A program made the translations under genes and the position numbers. DNA of 64,000 bases from assembly GCA_000026125.1 (NCBI GenBank), contig CU207211.1, forward strand, positions 1,922,001 to 1,986,000. The letters run 5' to 3'. Shown piece after piece: positions 19,701 through 28,347 of this stretch. This stretch comes from Herminiimonas arsenicoxydans. Its GTDB lineage: Bacteria; Pseudomonadota; Gammaproteobacteria; Burkholderiales; Burkholderiaceae_D. The notes below the pieces were generated by a model, which saw only the letters and a list, made by a program, of their open reading frames with translations, did no database searches and was not told the origin of the DNA. Position 1 is the stretch's first letter. Every line of letters starts with the position of its first letter.

Positions 19701-22700
19701 GATTATTGGCCGCTGCACTAGCGTAAAAAATGTCCGTCCCACTGCCACCAATCAGGTTCTGGATATTCGAAAAAGTATCACCTGACGCAAAACCGGTACC
19801 GGTCGCTGCAGCATTCGCAGTCGCCAGATCTATCGTGTTATTGCCAGCGGTGCCCGCATAGCTGACCGTATTGTTGCCCAGTCCACCTTCAAATTTATTG
19901 GCAGCGCTGCTGGCAATAAAAGTGTCATCACCTGAACCGCCGGTCGCATTCTGGATATTCGTCAGCGTATCCTGTACGCCTGCACCTGATGTGTAATAAC
20001 CACGACCGTTCGCCAGGTCGACCGTGACAGCCGACGTCTCATTGAGATAACTGACTGTGTTATTACCCGTTCCACCATCTACAGTGTTGGCAACTGCGCC
20101 TGCTGAAATGATGAACAAGTCATCCTTACTAGTGCCGACAGCATTCTGAATATTGGTATATACGTCGCCAGCAGCAAAACCCAATGCGGCATTTCCAGCG
20201 CCATTGCCATAACCCTTGTTGGCAACCAGATCGACAATCACACCAAAGCTATCGGTCGATTTCGAATAGTCGACCGTATTGACTCCGCCATCACCATTCA
20301 GATTATTGGCCGCTGCACTAGCGTAAAAAATGTCCGTCCCACTGCCACCAATCAGGTTCTGGATATTCGAAAAAGTATCACCTGACGCAAAACCGGTACC
20401 GGTCGCTGCAGCATTCGCAGTCGCCAGATCTATCGTGTTATTGCCAGCGGTGCCCGCATAGCTGACCGTATTGTTGCCCAGTCCACCTTCAAATTTATTG
20501 GCAGCGCTGCTGGCAATAAAAGTGTCATCACCTGAACCGCCGGTCGCATTCTGGATATTCGTCAGCGTATCCTGTACGCCTGCACCTGATGTGTAATAAC
20601 CACGACCGTTCGCCAGGTCGACCGTGACAGCCGACGTCTCATTGAGATAACTGACTGTGTTATTACCAGTTCCACCATCTATAGTGTTGGCAACTGCGCC
20701 TGCTGAAATGATGAACAAGTCATCCTTACTAGTGCCGACAGCATTCTGAATATTGGTATATACGTCGCCAGCAGCAAAACCCAATGCGGCATTTCCAGCG
20801 CCATTGCCATAACCCTTGTTGGCAACCAGATCGACAATCACACCAAAGCTATCGGTCGATTTCGAATAGTCGACCGTATTGACTCCGCCATCACCATTCA
20901 GATTATTGGCCGCTGCACTAGCGTAAAAAATGTCCGTCCCACTGCCACCAATCAGGTTCTGGATATTCGAAAAAGTATCACCTGACGCAAAACCGGTACC
21001 GGTCGCTGCAGCATTCGCAGTCGCCAGATCTATCGTGTTATTGCCAGCTGTGCCCGCATAGCTGACCGTATTGCTGCCCAGTCCACCTTCAAATTTATTG
21101 GCAGCGCTGCTGGCAATAAAAGTGTCATCACCTGAGCCGCCAGTTACATCCTGGATGTTGACATACGTATCACCAGCGGCATTGCCACCAATACCAACTA
21201 CACCTACATTGAGCAAGTCTATGGTCAGATCAGCTGTATCAGTCGCATAGCTGACGCGGTTATGCGAAATAGCGGTACTTACACCGCCATCAAAGCGATT
21301 GACTGCACCGTTTGCGATAAACAGATCATCGGCGGCGCTACCGATCACGTTTTGAATCGAGGTGTAACTATCGTTATCCGCATATCCGCCAGTACCTGTG
21401 CCGTTCAACAAGTTGACCGTCACACCTAAATCTGAAGCCGCATAACTGACCGTATTGGAGCCCAGCCCGCCATCGAAGTTATTCGCCAGGTTGCTGGCGA
21501 CGAAGGTATCGTCATAACTGGTACCGATTGCATTACGTATGCCGTCATACCGGTCACCCTGCGCATAACCGCCGCTGCCCTCTCCGGCATTCAGATCAAC
21601 CGTGACTCCACTGCCATCCGTCGCCTTGGCATAGCTGACAGTATCGACACCGCCATTACCGATAAAGGAATTGGCAATATTGTTCGCGATAAAAATATCA
21701 GCGCTGGTACTTCCTTTGACATTCTGGATATTGATGAAAGAATCGCCCGTTGCATAGCCACCATTAGCGGTACCAGCCACCAGGTCAACCGTCACACCCG
21801 CATTGGAAAGCTCGTAACTGACAGTATTCGAGCCCAGTCCGCCACTGAAGGCATTGGCTACATCACTGGCGATGAAAGTATCGTCACCGCTACCACCGGT
21901 CGCATCCTGGATATTGAAGTAGGTGTCTCCTTCAGCCAGGCTACCTGCGCCAGAACCCTGTCCGCTCACCAGGTTGATCGTCACACCCACGGTATCGTTA
22001 GCGTAGCTGACACGATTGTGGTCGCCGCCACCACCGTCAAATGTATTCTCGGCGGCACTAGCGATGAAGGTGTCGTTGAATACACTGCCAGTGACGTTTT
22101 GAATATTGATGTATTTGTCGCCCTGCGCGAAACCGCCGCTGGTACCCATGCCATTTGCATGAACCAGATCCACCGTCACTGCGCCGGTAGTGGACTCACT
22201 ATAGTCAACCGTGTTGGAACCGCCGCCGCCATCGAATACATTGGCAGAATCATTGGCGACAAACCTGTCGTTGCCGCTACCACCTATGACATTTTCAATA
22301 TTCGCCAGCGTATCGCCATCGGCCAGACTACCAGCGCCGGAACCTAGTCCGGTTCGCAAATTGACGATGACACCCGCGGTATCTGCCGCATAGCTGACGG
22401 TATCCATCCCATCCAAGCCATCAAAATTATCGGCGTGATTGCTGGCGATGAATGTATCGGCGTAAGCCGTGCCTACGAATTTATCTATGTTTGTGTAGCT
22501 GTTGGAGTAAGTTGCAGGCGTGCCCCCAACTGCCGGAGTGAGTTCGATACCGCCGACATTGCGCGACGCATCTACCACCACACCCGACAAATATCGTTCG
22601 TAACTGACCGTATCGATACCGCCTGCACCACCATTAAAATTCAGGCTATCGGTGTCGGCGACAAACTTGTCGTCGAACGAACTACCGATGACGTTCTGGA

Positions 22701-24771
22701 TATTTTTATACGTGTCGCCTGCTGCATTGCCACCCGCACCCTGGCCTTTGTAAAAATCAACGTCAACACCAGCAGCAGAACCTGCATAGCTGACAGTATT
22801 GACACCACCCATGCCATCAAAATGATTAACGTCCAGGTTCGCGACAAAAGTATCGTTATACGCACTACCGATTACATTCTGGATATTGACGTACTGGTCA
22901 CCGGCCGCATCATTGCCACTCCCCACGCCGTTCAGCAAATCCACTGTTACGCCAGAAGTGGAGCTCGATGGCGAATTCGCATACGAAACGGTATTTGAAC
23001 CGCTTGCGCCGCCGTCAAATTTGTTCACCGCATTGCTGGCGATAAAGGTATCGCTAAAACTGCTGCCGACCACATTCTCGATGTTCGTGAAAGTCACATT
23101 TCCCGCATAACCACCAGTGCCGGTACCAGTAGCCAGGTTCACCGTGACTGCTGCATTCGATGCAGAAAAATCGATCGTGTCGCTACCCGCGGAACCACCA
23201 TCCACACCTTTGGTATTGACACCGACGATAAAGGTATCGTCATGTGCGCCACCAATTCCCTTCTGGATATTCTGCAGCGTATCGCGGCCACCAAAACCGT
23301 CCAGCGCATTACCAGTATTCAGGTCTACCAGTACGCCCGAAGTCGAATTCGTATAGCCGACGGTATTAATATTGGTTCCACCAATATTCCCCCCTCCGAC
23401 TATCGTATCGTCGCCCGCACCACTCTGGAAATAAGTATTCCCCTTGCCGCCGTATAACGTGTCATCCCCGGTGCCGCCGTACAGGAAGTCATTCGCATTG
23501 CTGCCGTAGATCGTGGTGCCCGCATTGTCACCCGCATGCACGATGTGCGAAATACCCTGTGCCGGCAACACCAATGCACTTTCACCTGTTATCGGATTGG
23601 CATAGTTCAGGTCATCCGCAGTGGTCGCATCCTTGAGCACGACTTGTCGCACACTATTGAGTACTTGTATACCCTCTGTCGTAATAACCGTCAATTCAAA
23701 ATTAAGTTTGAAGTCAGCATGAATCGGGGCACTGGCTTTAGGGTCAACCGTGTCGTAGCGCAACTCAATTCGATAATCTTTTGTGTCTGGTGACACCGGG
23801 ATTTGATAAACATTATTACCCAAAGAAGTAGCGCCGACGATCGTGATACCGGCTGGTAGTACTGCCGTGATGGTCAGGCTCTGCACCTTACCGTCACCGG
23901 TAATCTGCACATTCAGTATTTTACTGAATGTGCCATCGGGCGTATTTCCTATTGGAGCCTGGCCATTCGCCCATATCGTATCAACGTCATTGCCCGCATT
24001 GATAATCTGCGGTGCGATCTGGGCGATATTGGAAGTATTGGTATCCGACTGGAAAGCGCTGCTACCGCCGCTACCCTTCAGAACAGTACCGTCCTGCGTC
24101 GTACCCACCGTATTCACCAGATGCACCGACAGCGCCGGTGCATTCGGGCCGATCACGAATTCCTGCGGTGTGACACCCGGACGTTCCGGCAAGACCTGGG
24201 GTACAGGTTTGATCAGTGGCTGCTGTTGTGAAGCCTGCCCTTCATAATTCGATTTGAAGTTGTTGACCGGCTGCGCATTGGTTTGCACCACGTTCGCTAG
24301 TTGCACCATAGCCTTGCTGAGGGCGGATATCGCTGCATTCGCGGCCTGGGCCTGCGCGGCCAGATCCTGAGCGCCTTCAGTTTGACGATAAGAGGCTTCC
24401 TCCTGCATATTGCCGCGTCCGTCGCCACCTTGCGGTTCCGTGCTCAGTACCCGCGGCTGATCCAGTTTTTGCAGGGGGATGATGCCGACCTGGTCCATCA
24501 TATGGGCAGCGCTGTCGCGTCCATTGCTGAAGTCGACCATCACGCTGTCATCCATCGCGCCTATTGCGCCACCAGCCAGCACCAGCTTGGTGCCATCGTT
24601 CAGGTACAGCACCATATCGACGTCGACGATATGCACTTTTGCAATATCGCCCTTACCGATTTTCAGTTGGAAGTTGCCCTGCTGATCCGGCGTAACAACG
24701 CGGATAGGTGCACCATTTTTGTCAGCCGCAGGCTGGTTATTCGCGGTTTTGGAAACAGGAGCGGTAGCCAT
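16708..24771 (-). CDS. Giant repeat adhesin exported by type I secretion
   Basis: A 2,687-residue acidic, Gly/Asn/Asp/Ser/Thr-rich surface protein without an N-terminal signal peptide, as expected for type I secretion. Residues 1-110 form a compact module (IRVVTPDQQGNFQLKIGKGD). Residues 130-180 are Ala/Gln-rich and probably helical (DLAAQAQAANAAISALSKAM). A non-repeat domain extends to about 395, then RTX-like nonapeptides appear (DFLYGGTGDDTLYGGKGN). About 31 units of roughly 65-75 residues follow, with consensus VSYA..GVTVDL..G.G...GD.Y.NIQNV.GS..DDTF.A. The C-terminal 100 residues carry more RTX repeats (GGAGNDTYW) and a non-repeat end as the secretion signal. It is the last gene of the secretion operon, 52 bp after the ABC gene. 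Its role as an adhesin is inferred from architecture and operon. Confidence 0.88.
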   Translation of the reverse strand: MATAPVSKTANNQPAADKNGAPIRVVTPDQQGNFQLKIGKGDIAKVHIVDVDMVLYLNDGTKLVLAGGAIGAMDDSVMVDFSNGRDSAAHMMDQVGIIPLQKLDQPRVLSTEPQGGDGRGNMQEEASYRQTEGAQDLAAQAQAANAAISALSKAMVQLANVVQTNAQPVNNFKSNYEGQASQQQPLIKPVPQVLPERPGVTPQEFVIGPNAPALSVHLVNTVGTTQDGTVLKGSGGSSAFQSDTNTSNIAQIAPQIINAGNDVDTIWANGQAPIGNTPDGTFSKILNVQITGDGKVQSLTITAVLPAGITIVGATSLGNNVYQIPVSPDTKDYRIELRYDTVDPKASAPIHADFKLNFELTVITTEGIQVLNSVRQVVLKDATTADDLNYANPITGESALVLPAQGISHIVHAGDNAGTTIYGSNANDFLYGGTGDDTLYGGKGNTYFQSGAGDDTIVGGGNIGGTNINTVGYTNSTSGVLVDLNTGNALDGFGGRDTLQNIQKGIGGAHDDTFIVGVNTKGVDGGSAGSDTIDFSASNAAVTVNLATGTGTGGYAGNVTFTNIENVVGSSFSDTFIASNAVNKFDGGASGSNTVSYANSPSSSTSGVTVDLLNGVGSGNDAAGDQYVNIQNVIGSAYNDTFVANLDVNHFDGMGGVNTVSYAGSAAGVDVDFYKGQGAGGNAAGDTYKNIQNVIGSSFDDKFVADTDSLNFNGGAGGIDTVSYERYLSGVVVDASRNVGGIELTPAVGGTPATYSNSYTNIDKFVGTAYADTFIASNHADNFDGLDGMDTVSYAADTAGVIVNLRTGLGSGAGSLADGDTLANIENVIGGSGNDRFVANDSANVFDGGGGSNTVDYSESTTGAVTVDLVHANGMGTSGGFAQGDKYINIQNVTGSVFNDTFIASAAENTFDGGGGDHNRVSYANDTVGVTINLVSGQGSGAGSLAEGDTYFNIQDATGGSGDDTFIASDVANAFSGGLGSNTVSYELSNAGVTVDLVAGTANGGYATGDSFINIQNVKGSTSADIFIANNIANSFIGNGGVDTVSYAKATDGSGVTVDLNAGEGSGGYAQGDRYDGIRNAIGTSYDDTFVASNLANNFDGGLGSNTVSYAASDLGVTVNLLNGTGTGGYADNDSYTSIQNVIGSAADDLFIANGAVNRFDGGVSTAISHNRVSYATDTADLTIDLLNVGVVGIGGNAAGDTYVNIQDVTGGSGDDTFIASSAANKFEGGLGSNTVSYAGTAGNNTIDLATANAAATGTGFASGDTFSNIQNLIGGSGTDIFYASAAANNLNGDGGVNTVDYSKSTDSFGVIVDLVANKGYGNGAGNAALGFAAGDVYTNIQNAVGTSKDDLFIISAGAVANTIDGGTGNNTVSYLNETSAVTVDLANGRGYYTSGAGVQDTLTNIQNATGGSGDDTFIASSAANKFEGGLGNNTVSYAGTAGNNTIDLATANAAATGTGFASGDTFSNIQNLIGGSGTDIFYASAAANNLNGDGGVNTVDYSKSTDSFGVIVDLVANKGYGNGAGNAALGFAAGDVYTNIQNAVGTSKDDLFIISAGAVANTVDGGTGNNTVSYLNETSAVTVDLANGRGYYTSGAGVQDTLTNIQNATGGSGDDTFIASSAANKFEGGLGNNTVSYAGTAGNNTIDLATANAAATGTGFASGDTFSNIQNLIGGSGTDIFYASAAANNLNGDGGVNTVDYSKSTDSFGVIVDLVANKGYGNGAGNAALGFAAGDVYTNIQNAVGTSKDDLFIISAGAVANTIDGGTGNNTVSYLNETSAVTVDLANGRGYYTSGAGVQDTLTNIQNATGGSGDDTFIASSAANKFEGGLGNNTVSYAGTAGNNTIDLATANAAATGTGFALGDTFSNIQNLIGGSGTDIFYASAAANNLNGDGGVNTVDYSKSTDSFGVIVDLVANKGYGNGAGNAALGFAAGDVYANIQNAVGTSKDDLFIISAGAVANTVDGGTGNNTVSYLNETSAVTVDLANGRGYYTSGAGVQDTLTNIQNATGGSGDDTFIASDVANKFEGNAGADTVTYSDANASVTVNLSTNSGSAGWATGDTYSNIENVIGSKFADTLIAAATGKTVLTGLGGADSLTGVSSNSMNTYASYAGSAAGVIVNLETGFGSGAGSDAVGDHLTYIDNLIGSSFDDIFYANTNANIFDGGAGGIDTVDYSASTGIVHVDLSNTTGTSGFYANGDKFINIQNVTGSGYDDVLKGAAGGNSIIRGGAGADAMTGVGTGNYASYVGSSGAVTIDLTNGSGSGADAQGDTLVNIYNVIGSDHNDIFIAGTQANIFKGGAGSDTVSYMNSNLAVTVDLTAGLLAAGSTAGGYALNDRYESIENVIGSSFGDTFFANNVANVFNGGTGEAIGIHNVVSYAKDTATTGVGVTVDLTNTTGAGTSGGFAAGDIFINIQDVIGTGRNDTFIANDAANAFTGGGNTTVGASTNVLLNWTGGDTVSYKSSTTDVVASLLSGVGGTGGYANGDTYNGIENLTGSAIGGVKSTLTGDGNANILTALGSGTTNVLNGGGGADLLDGREGGHNTLTGGAGNDTYWAKMTGSTIANIDHIVGGDGSDTLKLFDITTNSTINMTSFLTGTGPGDYKVTGMTTLDIRDGVASTLQFTAQDVINMGMSNGTYSVLTVRMDATGDLLSFSGDFRAGNGYVSFYADPSSNVELARINTQYT
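18700..21140. repeat. Four tandem near-identical 600-bp repeats inside the adhesin gene
   Basis: Blocks starting near 18721, 19321, 19921 and 20521 are nearly identical with an exact 600-bp period, about four copies. Each codes for 200 residues made of three smaller adhesin units. Only scattered substitutions separate the copies; for example, one copy has FALGDTF where the others have FASGDTF. The flanking adhesin units are far more diverged. Confidence 0.93.
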
Positions 24772-24823
24772 CTGAATGTCCCTTCATATTGAGAGCCGGA
24801 ATTTCACCGACCATCCATCATGC

Positions 24824-26581
24824 TTACTGCAATATTTGAGCCCGTGGGCCATCGGCAACTATCTTGCCGTCATTAATTACGATAATGCGATCCATCTGCT
24901 TCAACAGCACCGGGCTGTGCGTTGCCACTACCAGCGTACGATTCGCCGCAAACGCAACCAGTCTTTCGATAATCTTGTTTTCCGTCATCTGGTCGACACC
25001 AGTAGTCGGCTCATCCAGCAATAGCACATTCGGTGTGCTGGCGATCGCCCTGGCCAATGCCACCATCTGGCGCTGTCCGCCGGACAAATTTCCCGGCGCA
25101 ACCAGCATCTGATCCAGTCGCAACTGGCCGCCGGCCAACAGTTCATCCATGCACGACACATGCAATGCAATCTGGTAAATCGAAGTGCTGATGGTGTTGT
25201 CAATGAAGATATTGGATGCCAGCGTGCCATCGAACAGGAAAGGATCTTGCGGTTTGTAAGCAATCGAACGCATGCGTACTTCTTGCGAATAAGCAGCGAC
25301 CGAGATACCATCCATCAAGACCTGCCCGACATCTGGTGCATGTACGCCAGCGAGGCAACGCAGCAAAGTCGACTTGCCTGAACCGGAACGGCCAACCAGG
25401 CCGACTTTTTCACCCGGATTGATGATAAAAGAAATCTGTTTCAGCATCGCCGGCTCATCCGGTTTGATACTGAAGCTCAGGTTAGCCACCTGGATTCTTC
25501 CTTCTATTTGCTGTCGGTCTACTTCATTCGTCTTGTTCGTATTCTGTGTGTCCACAAACAATTCCTCAAACGAGGTACGTGCCTGTTTGAAGGTATCGAT
25601 ACGCCCCAGCACCATCGCTACCGAAGACAACATGGAAGCAGCACGACCGACCAGCATCGAAGAAGCGATCAAGGCGCCGACCGTCAGCGCATTTGCTTCC
25701 ACCATATACACACCGACGACCAGGGTAGCCACGGTCATCAGCGTATAGCCACTGGATGAAATGGTATAGCCGACAGAAGCCCAGAAGCGGCCTTTGGCCT
25801 GCGTCACACCTGAAACTTCAGCATCCCGGCTAAACAAATCGAATACACGCTTTTGCAAGGCCGAAGTTTTCAGGGTTTCAATACCGAACACCAGGCCTGC
25901 GAGTTTGTCCGTTTTCGTTGCGCCTACAGTCATGGCGACGCGCGCATAATCATTGGCCGGTATTTTGCACAGCAGTTGAGCGCCGACCAACAGGCCGCCA
26001 CCGACCAGCACCACCCACAAGATAGGGCCACCTATCAAGCCTATTGCCAGCAAATAAAGCAGCAGGAAAGGAAAGTCGATGATCACCAGCATGTAATTCG
26101 ACGACAGCAAATCGCGGGCGCTGGTGATATCCCGATACTTTGCCAGTACCACGCCGACCGGCCAGCTCACACGTGCAGCCAGCAATTTCTTGACGACCGC
26201 CAGATCAAAATCGATATCGAACTTGCCCGCTAGTTGCTCGACATAGAAAGTGCGTATCACGCGCAATACGAATTCCAGCGCGAGGAACAGCAACATGCCC
26301 AGCGTCAGTGCCCACAAAGTGTCCGGAATATGGTTGCCGATCACCTTGTCGTACACCAGGCGCGAATAGATAGGCAAAAGCAAACCGAATACATTGATCA
26401 GGAAGCCCGCGACCACGATCTCCACCAGACGTTTGCCGTATGCGCGCAACATCGTCACATACATAGGATCGCGCGTAATCTCGCCCAAAGCTTCGCGCAA
26501 TACACCAACGCCACCCTCTACCGGTGCGGTAGCCTGGGTGGCGGGTATGGCAGCGTCAGGAAGATCCGGCAACTTGCTCAT
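24824..26581 (-). CDS. Type I secretion ABC transporter (permease-ATPase)
   Basis: The inner membrane engine of the exporter: a six-helix permease domain (about residues 45-330) fused to an ATPase. Walker A GLVGRSGSGKST is at about 393, the ABC signature LSGGQRQMVALARAI at about 495 and Walker B VLLLDEPT just after. At 585 residues it lacks the N-terminal C39 peptidase-like domain found in HlyB and LapB exporters; the membrane part begins after only about 45 residues. It sits between the MotA-like channel gene (49 bp upstream) and the adhesin gene. The closest functional analogue I can name is SiiF of Salmonella SPI-4; this is by role and not by measured similarity. Confidence 0.92.
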   Translation of the reverse strand: MSKLPDLPDAAIPATQATAPVEGGVGVLREALGEITRDPMYVTMLRAYGKRLVEIVVAGFLINVFGLLLPIYSRLVYDKVIGNHIPDTLWALTLGMLLFLALEFVLRVIRTFYVEQLAGKFDIDFDLAVVKKLLAARVSWPVGVVLAKYRDITSARDLLSSNYMLVIIDFPFLLLYLLAIGLIGGPILWVVLVGGGLLVGAQLLCKIPANDYARVAMTVGATKTDKLAGLVFGIETLKTSALQKRVFDLFSRDAEVSGVTQAKGRFWASVGYTISSSGYTLMTVATLVVGVYMVEANALTVGALIASSMLVGRAASMLSSVAMVLGRIDTFKQARTSFEELFVDTQNTNKTNEVDRQQIEGRIQVANLSFSIKPDEPAMLKQISFIINPGEKVGLVGRSGSGKSTLLRCLAGVHAPDVGQVLMDGISVAAYSQEVRMRSIAYKPQDPFLFDGTLASNIFIDNTISTSIYQIALHVSCMDELLAGGQLRLDQMLVAPGNLSGGQRQMVALARAIASTPNVLLLDEPTTGVDQMTENKIIERLVAFAANRTLVVATHSPVLLKQMDRIIVINDGKIVADGPRAQILQ

Positions 26582-26630
26582 ATGCTTGACTGTTTTCTTG
26601 CTCGTTATTATTGCTTATGGTTGGTTATTG

Positions 26631-28295
26631 TTACTTGCTGTCGCCACGATTCGACAGTTCGCGCATCGCTTCACGCAACTCCAGGCGCAGATCCTTGATC
26701 ATGGTCTGGCGACCATTACGCATCTCTTCAATAATGGTTTGCGACATCACGTTTTGACGTACCAGAGCTTCACTGATATTCGCCAATGCTTGCGGAATCG
26801 CATCCAGTCCCTTGATACGTTCATTCTGCATCGCCATGTGTTTTGCCAGATCGATCTGCAACTGACGCGCAGCCAATGCATCACGCGTAATGTTGGCAGA
26901 GTTCTCGCCAATCACAGTACCCAATTGACCCAATCGGCTTGCGACGTTCGAATGAATTTCTGCCTGATGCTGGATCGCATTCAGTTCATCGCCCAGACGG
27001 ATGGATACCTGTGACAACAAGCCAGGCAATTGCGCGATATGTTGCGCCGTTTTTTCATGCACGCTGGCGACGTCCGACTGCTGTGCCTGCAAGGACGACA
27101 TCGCCGACGACAAAGCGGTCTGCCCGCTTTGCATCGCACCGACGATTTGCGGCAAGACATCAAAACTACGCAACGCAATATCACCATTCACACTCAGTCT
27201 CTCATTCAGCAATGAGAGACTCTGCGTAATATCCTGCGTCGATTCCAGTTTCTGGTTAATCATCTGACCCAGACCGCGAATTTCTTCCAGAGTCTGCTGC
27301 CCTACTTCATGCATACGCGGTCCGAATGTCACCAGTTGGCGAATGTTCTTCGACTCATCTATGCTCTCCTGGAACAGGCGCGCCACGGTCGACAGTCTTT
27401 CATTCATCGCTTCCAGTTTCATACCGGCTTGCAGCGAAGCATCGGAACTATTGCGCGAAGTCAATACCGATTCACGCTGCAAGACCATCAGATCGTGCAG
27501 GAACTCTGTCAGGAAAGATTCAGAAATACCCTGGCGTTGCGATGCGCCCGGGCCGGACATTTCATGTACAACGTGCTCGACCATCACGCTAATGCATTCA
27601 CGTGCTGCCACGACCAAACGTTTACCGGCGCCACGCAGGCATACCAGCGTCAGGCCTAAGGTCAGGGAACCGATCAGGCCAAACATCGAAGCACTGAAAG
27701 CGGTACCCATGCTCGCCAGTGGCTTGTTCAGATCTGCCACCAGGTGCGCAAACGACGCATCCATATCGCTACCCTGGCTGGCCTGGCCAAAACCATTAAT
27801 CAGGTCAGCGGTACTGACCAGGGTTTCCAACAAACCGATAAAGGTCCCGAGCAAGCCCAAGGCAATCATGAAACCGGTCAGGTATTGCGGGAACTCCATG
27901 CGCGCTTCCAGATGCGTATGCAATTCAGCCAGCGAACGCTCAATCGTTTCCTGTTCGATACGCGTAGTCAAACGACCTTTGGTGTTAGCGACGCTGACCA
28001 GCACCTTGGCGATTTCAGTACCGGCAAAAGTCGGATCCTTGACCAGGTTTTCCAGCAACTCACCTGCTGTTGCGCGCGCATAAAACATTTGCAGTTTGTT
28101 GTATTCCCAGTTGACCTTGTAAATGTCATACATGATCAATGCGACACCGAACACCGCAACACCGATGATGAACAAATTCAGTATCGGATTGATGTGAACC
28201 GCGTGAAGTACAAAATCCTTGAACAGAATTCCGCCCGTCAACAGGACTAAGGACGGAATCATCGCAAGAACGTAGTATTTGCGTAGCGTTTTCAT
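26631..28295 (-). CDS. MotA/TolQ/ExbB-like proton channel protein linked to type I secretion
   Basis: A 554-residue inner membrane protein with four predicted helices (about 7-25, 36-57, 140-160 and 193-220) and a large cytoplasmic loop between helices 2 and 3, the MotA topology. The third and fourth helices carry the family block: GLLGTFIGLLETL, then MGTAFSASMFGLIGSLTLGL. After residue 225 comes a long, mostly helical, probably coiled-coil tail of about 330 residues. A GTG start at 28361 is possible, but it lies inside a perfect hairpin; I prefer ATG 28295. Its partner is the MotB-like gene at 29715. By analogy with SiiB it may use proton flow to assist or control adhesin export; that role is inferred. 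Confidence 0.85.
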   Translation of the reverse strand: MKTLRKYYVLAMIPSLVLLTGGILFKDFVLHAVHINPILNLFIIGVAVFGVALIMYDIYKVNWEYNKLQMFYARATAGELLENLVKDPTFAGTEIAKVLVSVANTKGRLTTRIEQETIERSLAELHTHLEARMEFPQYLTGFMIALGLLGTFIGLLETLVSTADLINGFGQASQGSDMDASFAHLVADLNKPLASMGTAFSASMFGLIGSLTLGLTLVCLRGAGKRLVVAARECISVMVEHVVHEMSGPGASQRQGISESFLTEFLHDLMVLQRESVLTSRNSSDASLQAGMKLEAMNERLSTVARLFQESIDESKNIRQLVTFGPRMHEVGQQTLEEIRGLGQMINQKLESTQDITQSLSLLNERLSVNGDIALRSFDVLPQIVGAMQSGQTALSSAMSSLQAQQSDVASVHEKTAQHIAQLPGLLSQVSIRLGDELNAIQHQAEIHSNVASRLGQLGTVIGENSANITRDALAARQLQIDLAKHMAMQNERIKGLDAIPQALANISEALVRQNVMSQTIIEEMRNGRQTMIKDLRLELREAMRELSNRGDSK

Positions 28296-28347
28296 GGTGC
28301 TGGATATTCCGATCGGGTAATTGAAATTAATATTGTTGCTATCAGGA

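Noticed and set aside
16708..24771. Regular repeats as a possible CRISPR array
   Set aside because: The repeats are coding, in frame, of 65-200 residues and lack short repeat-spacer structure.
27343..28083. Open frame of 246 codons on the plus strand opposite the MotA-like gene
   Set aside because: No motif or ribosome-binding site; the minus-strand gene has membrane helices and family blocks.
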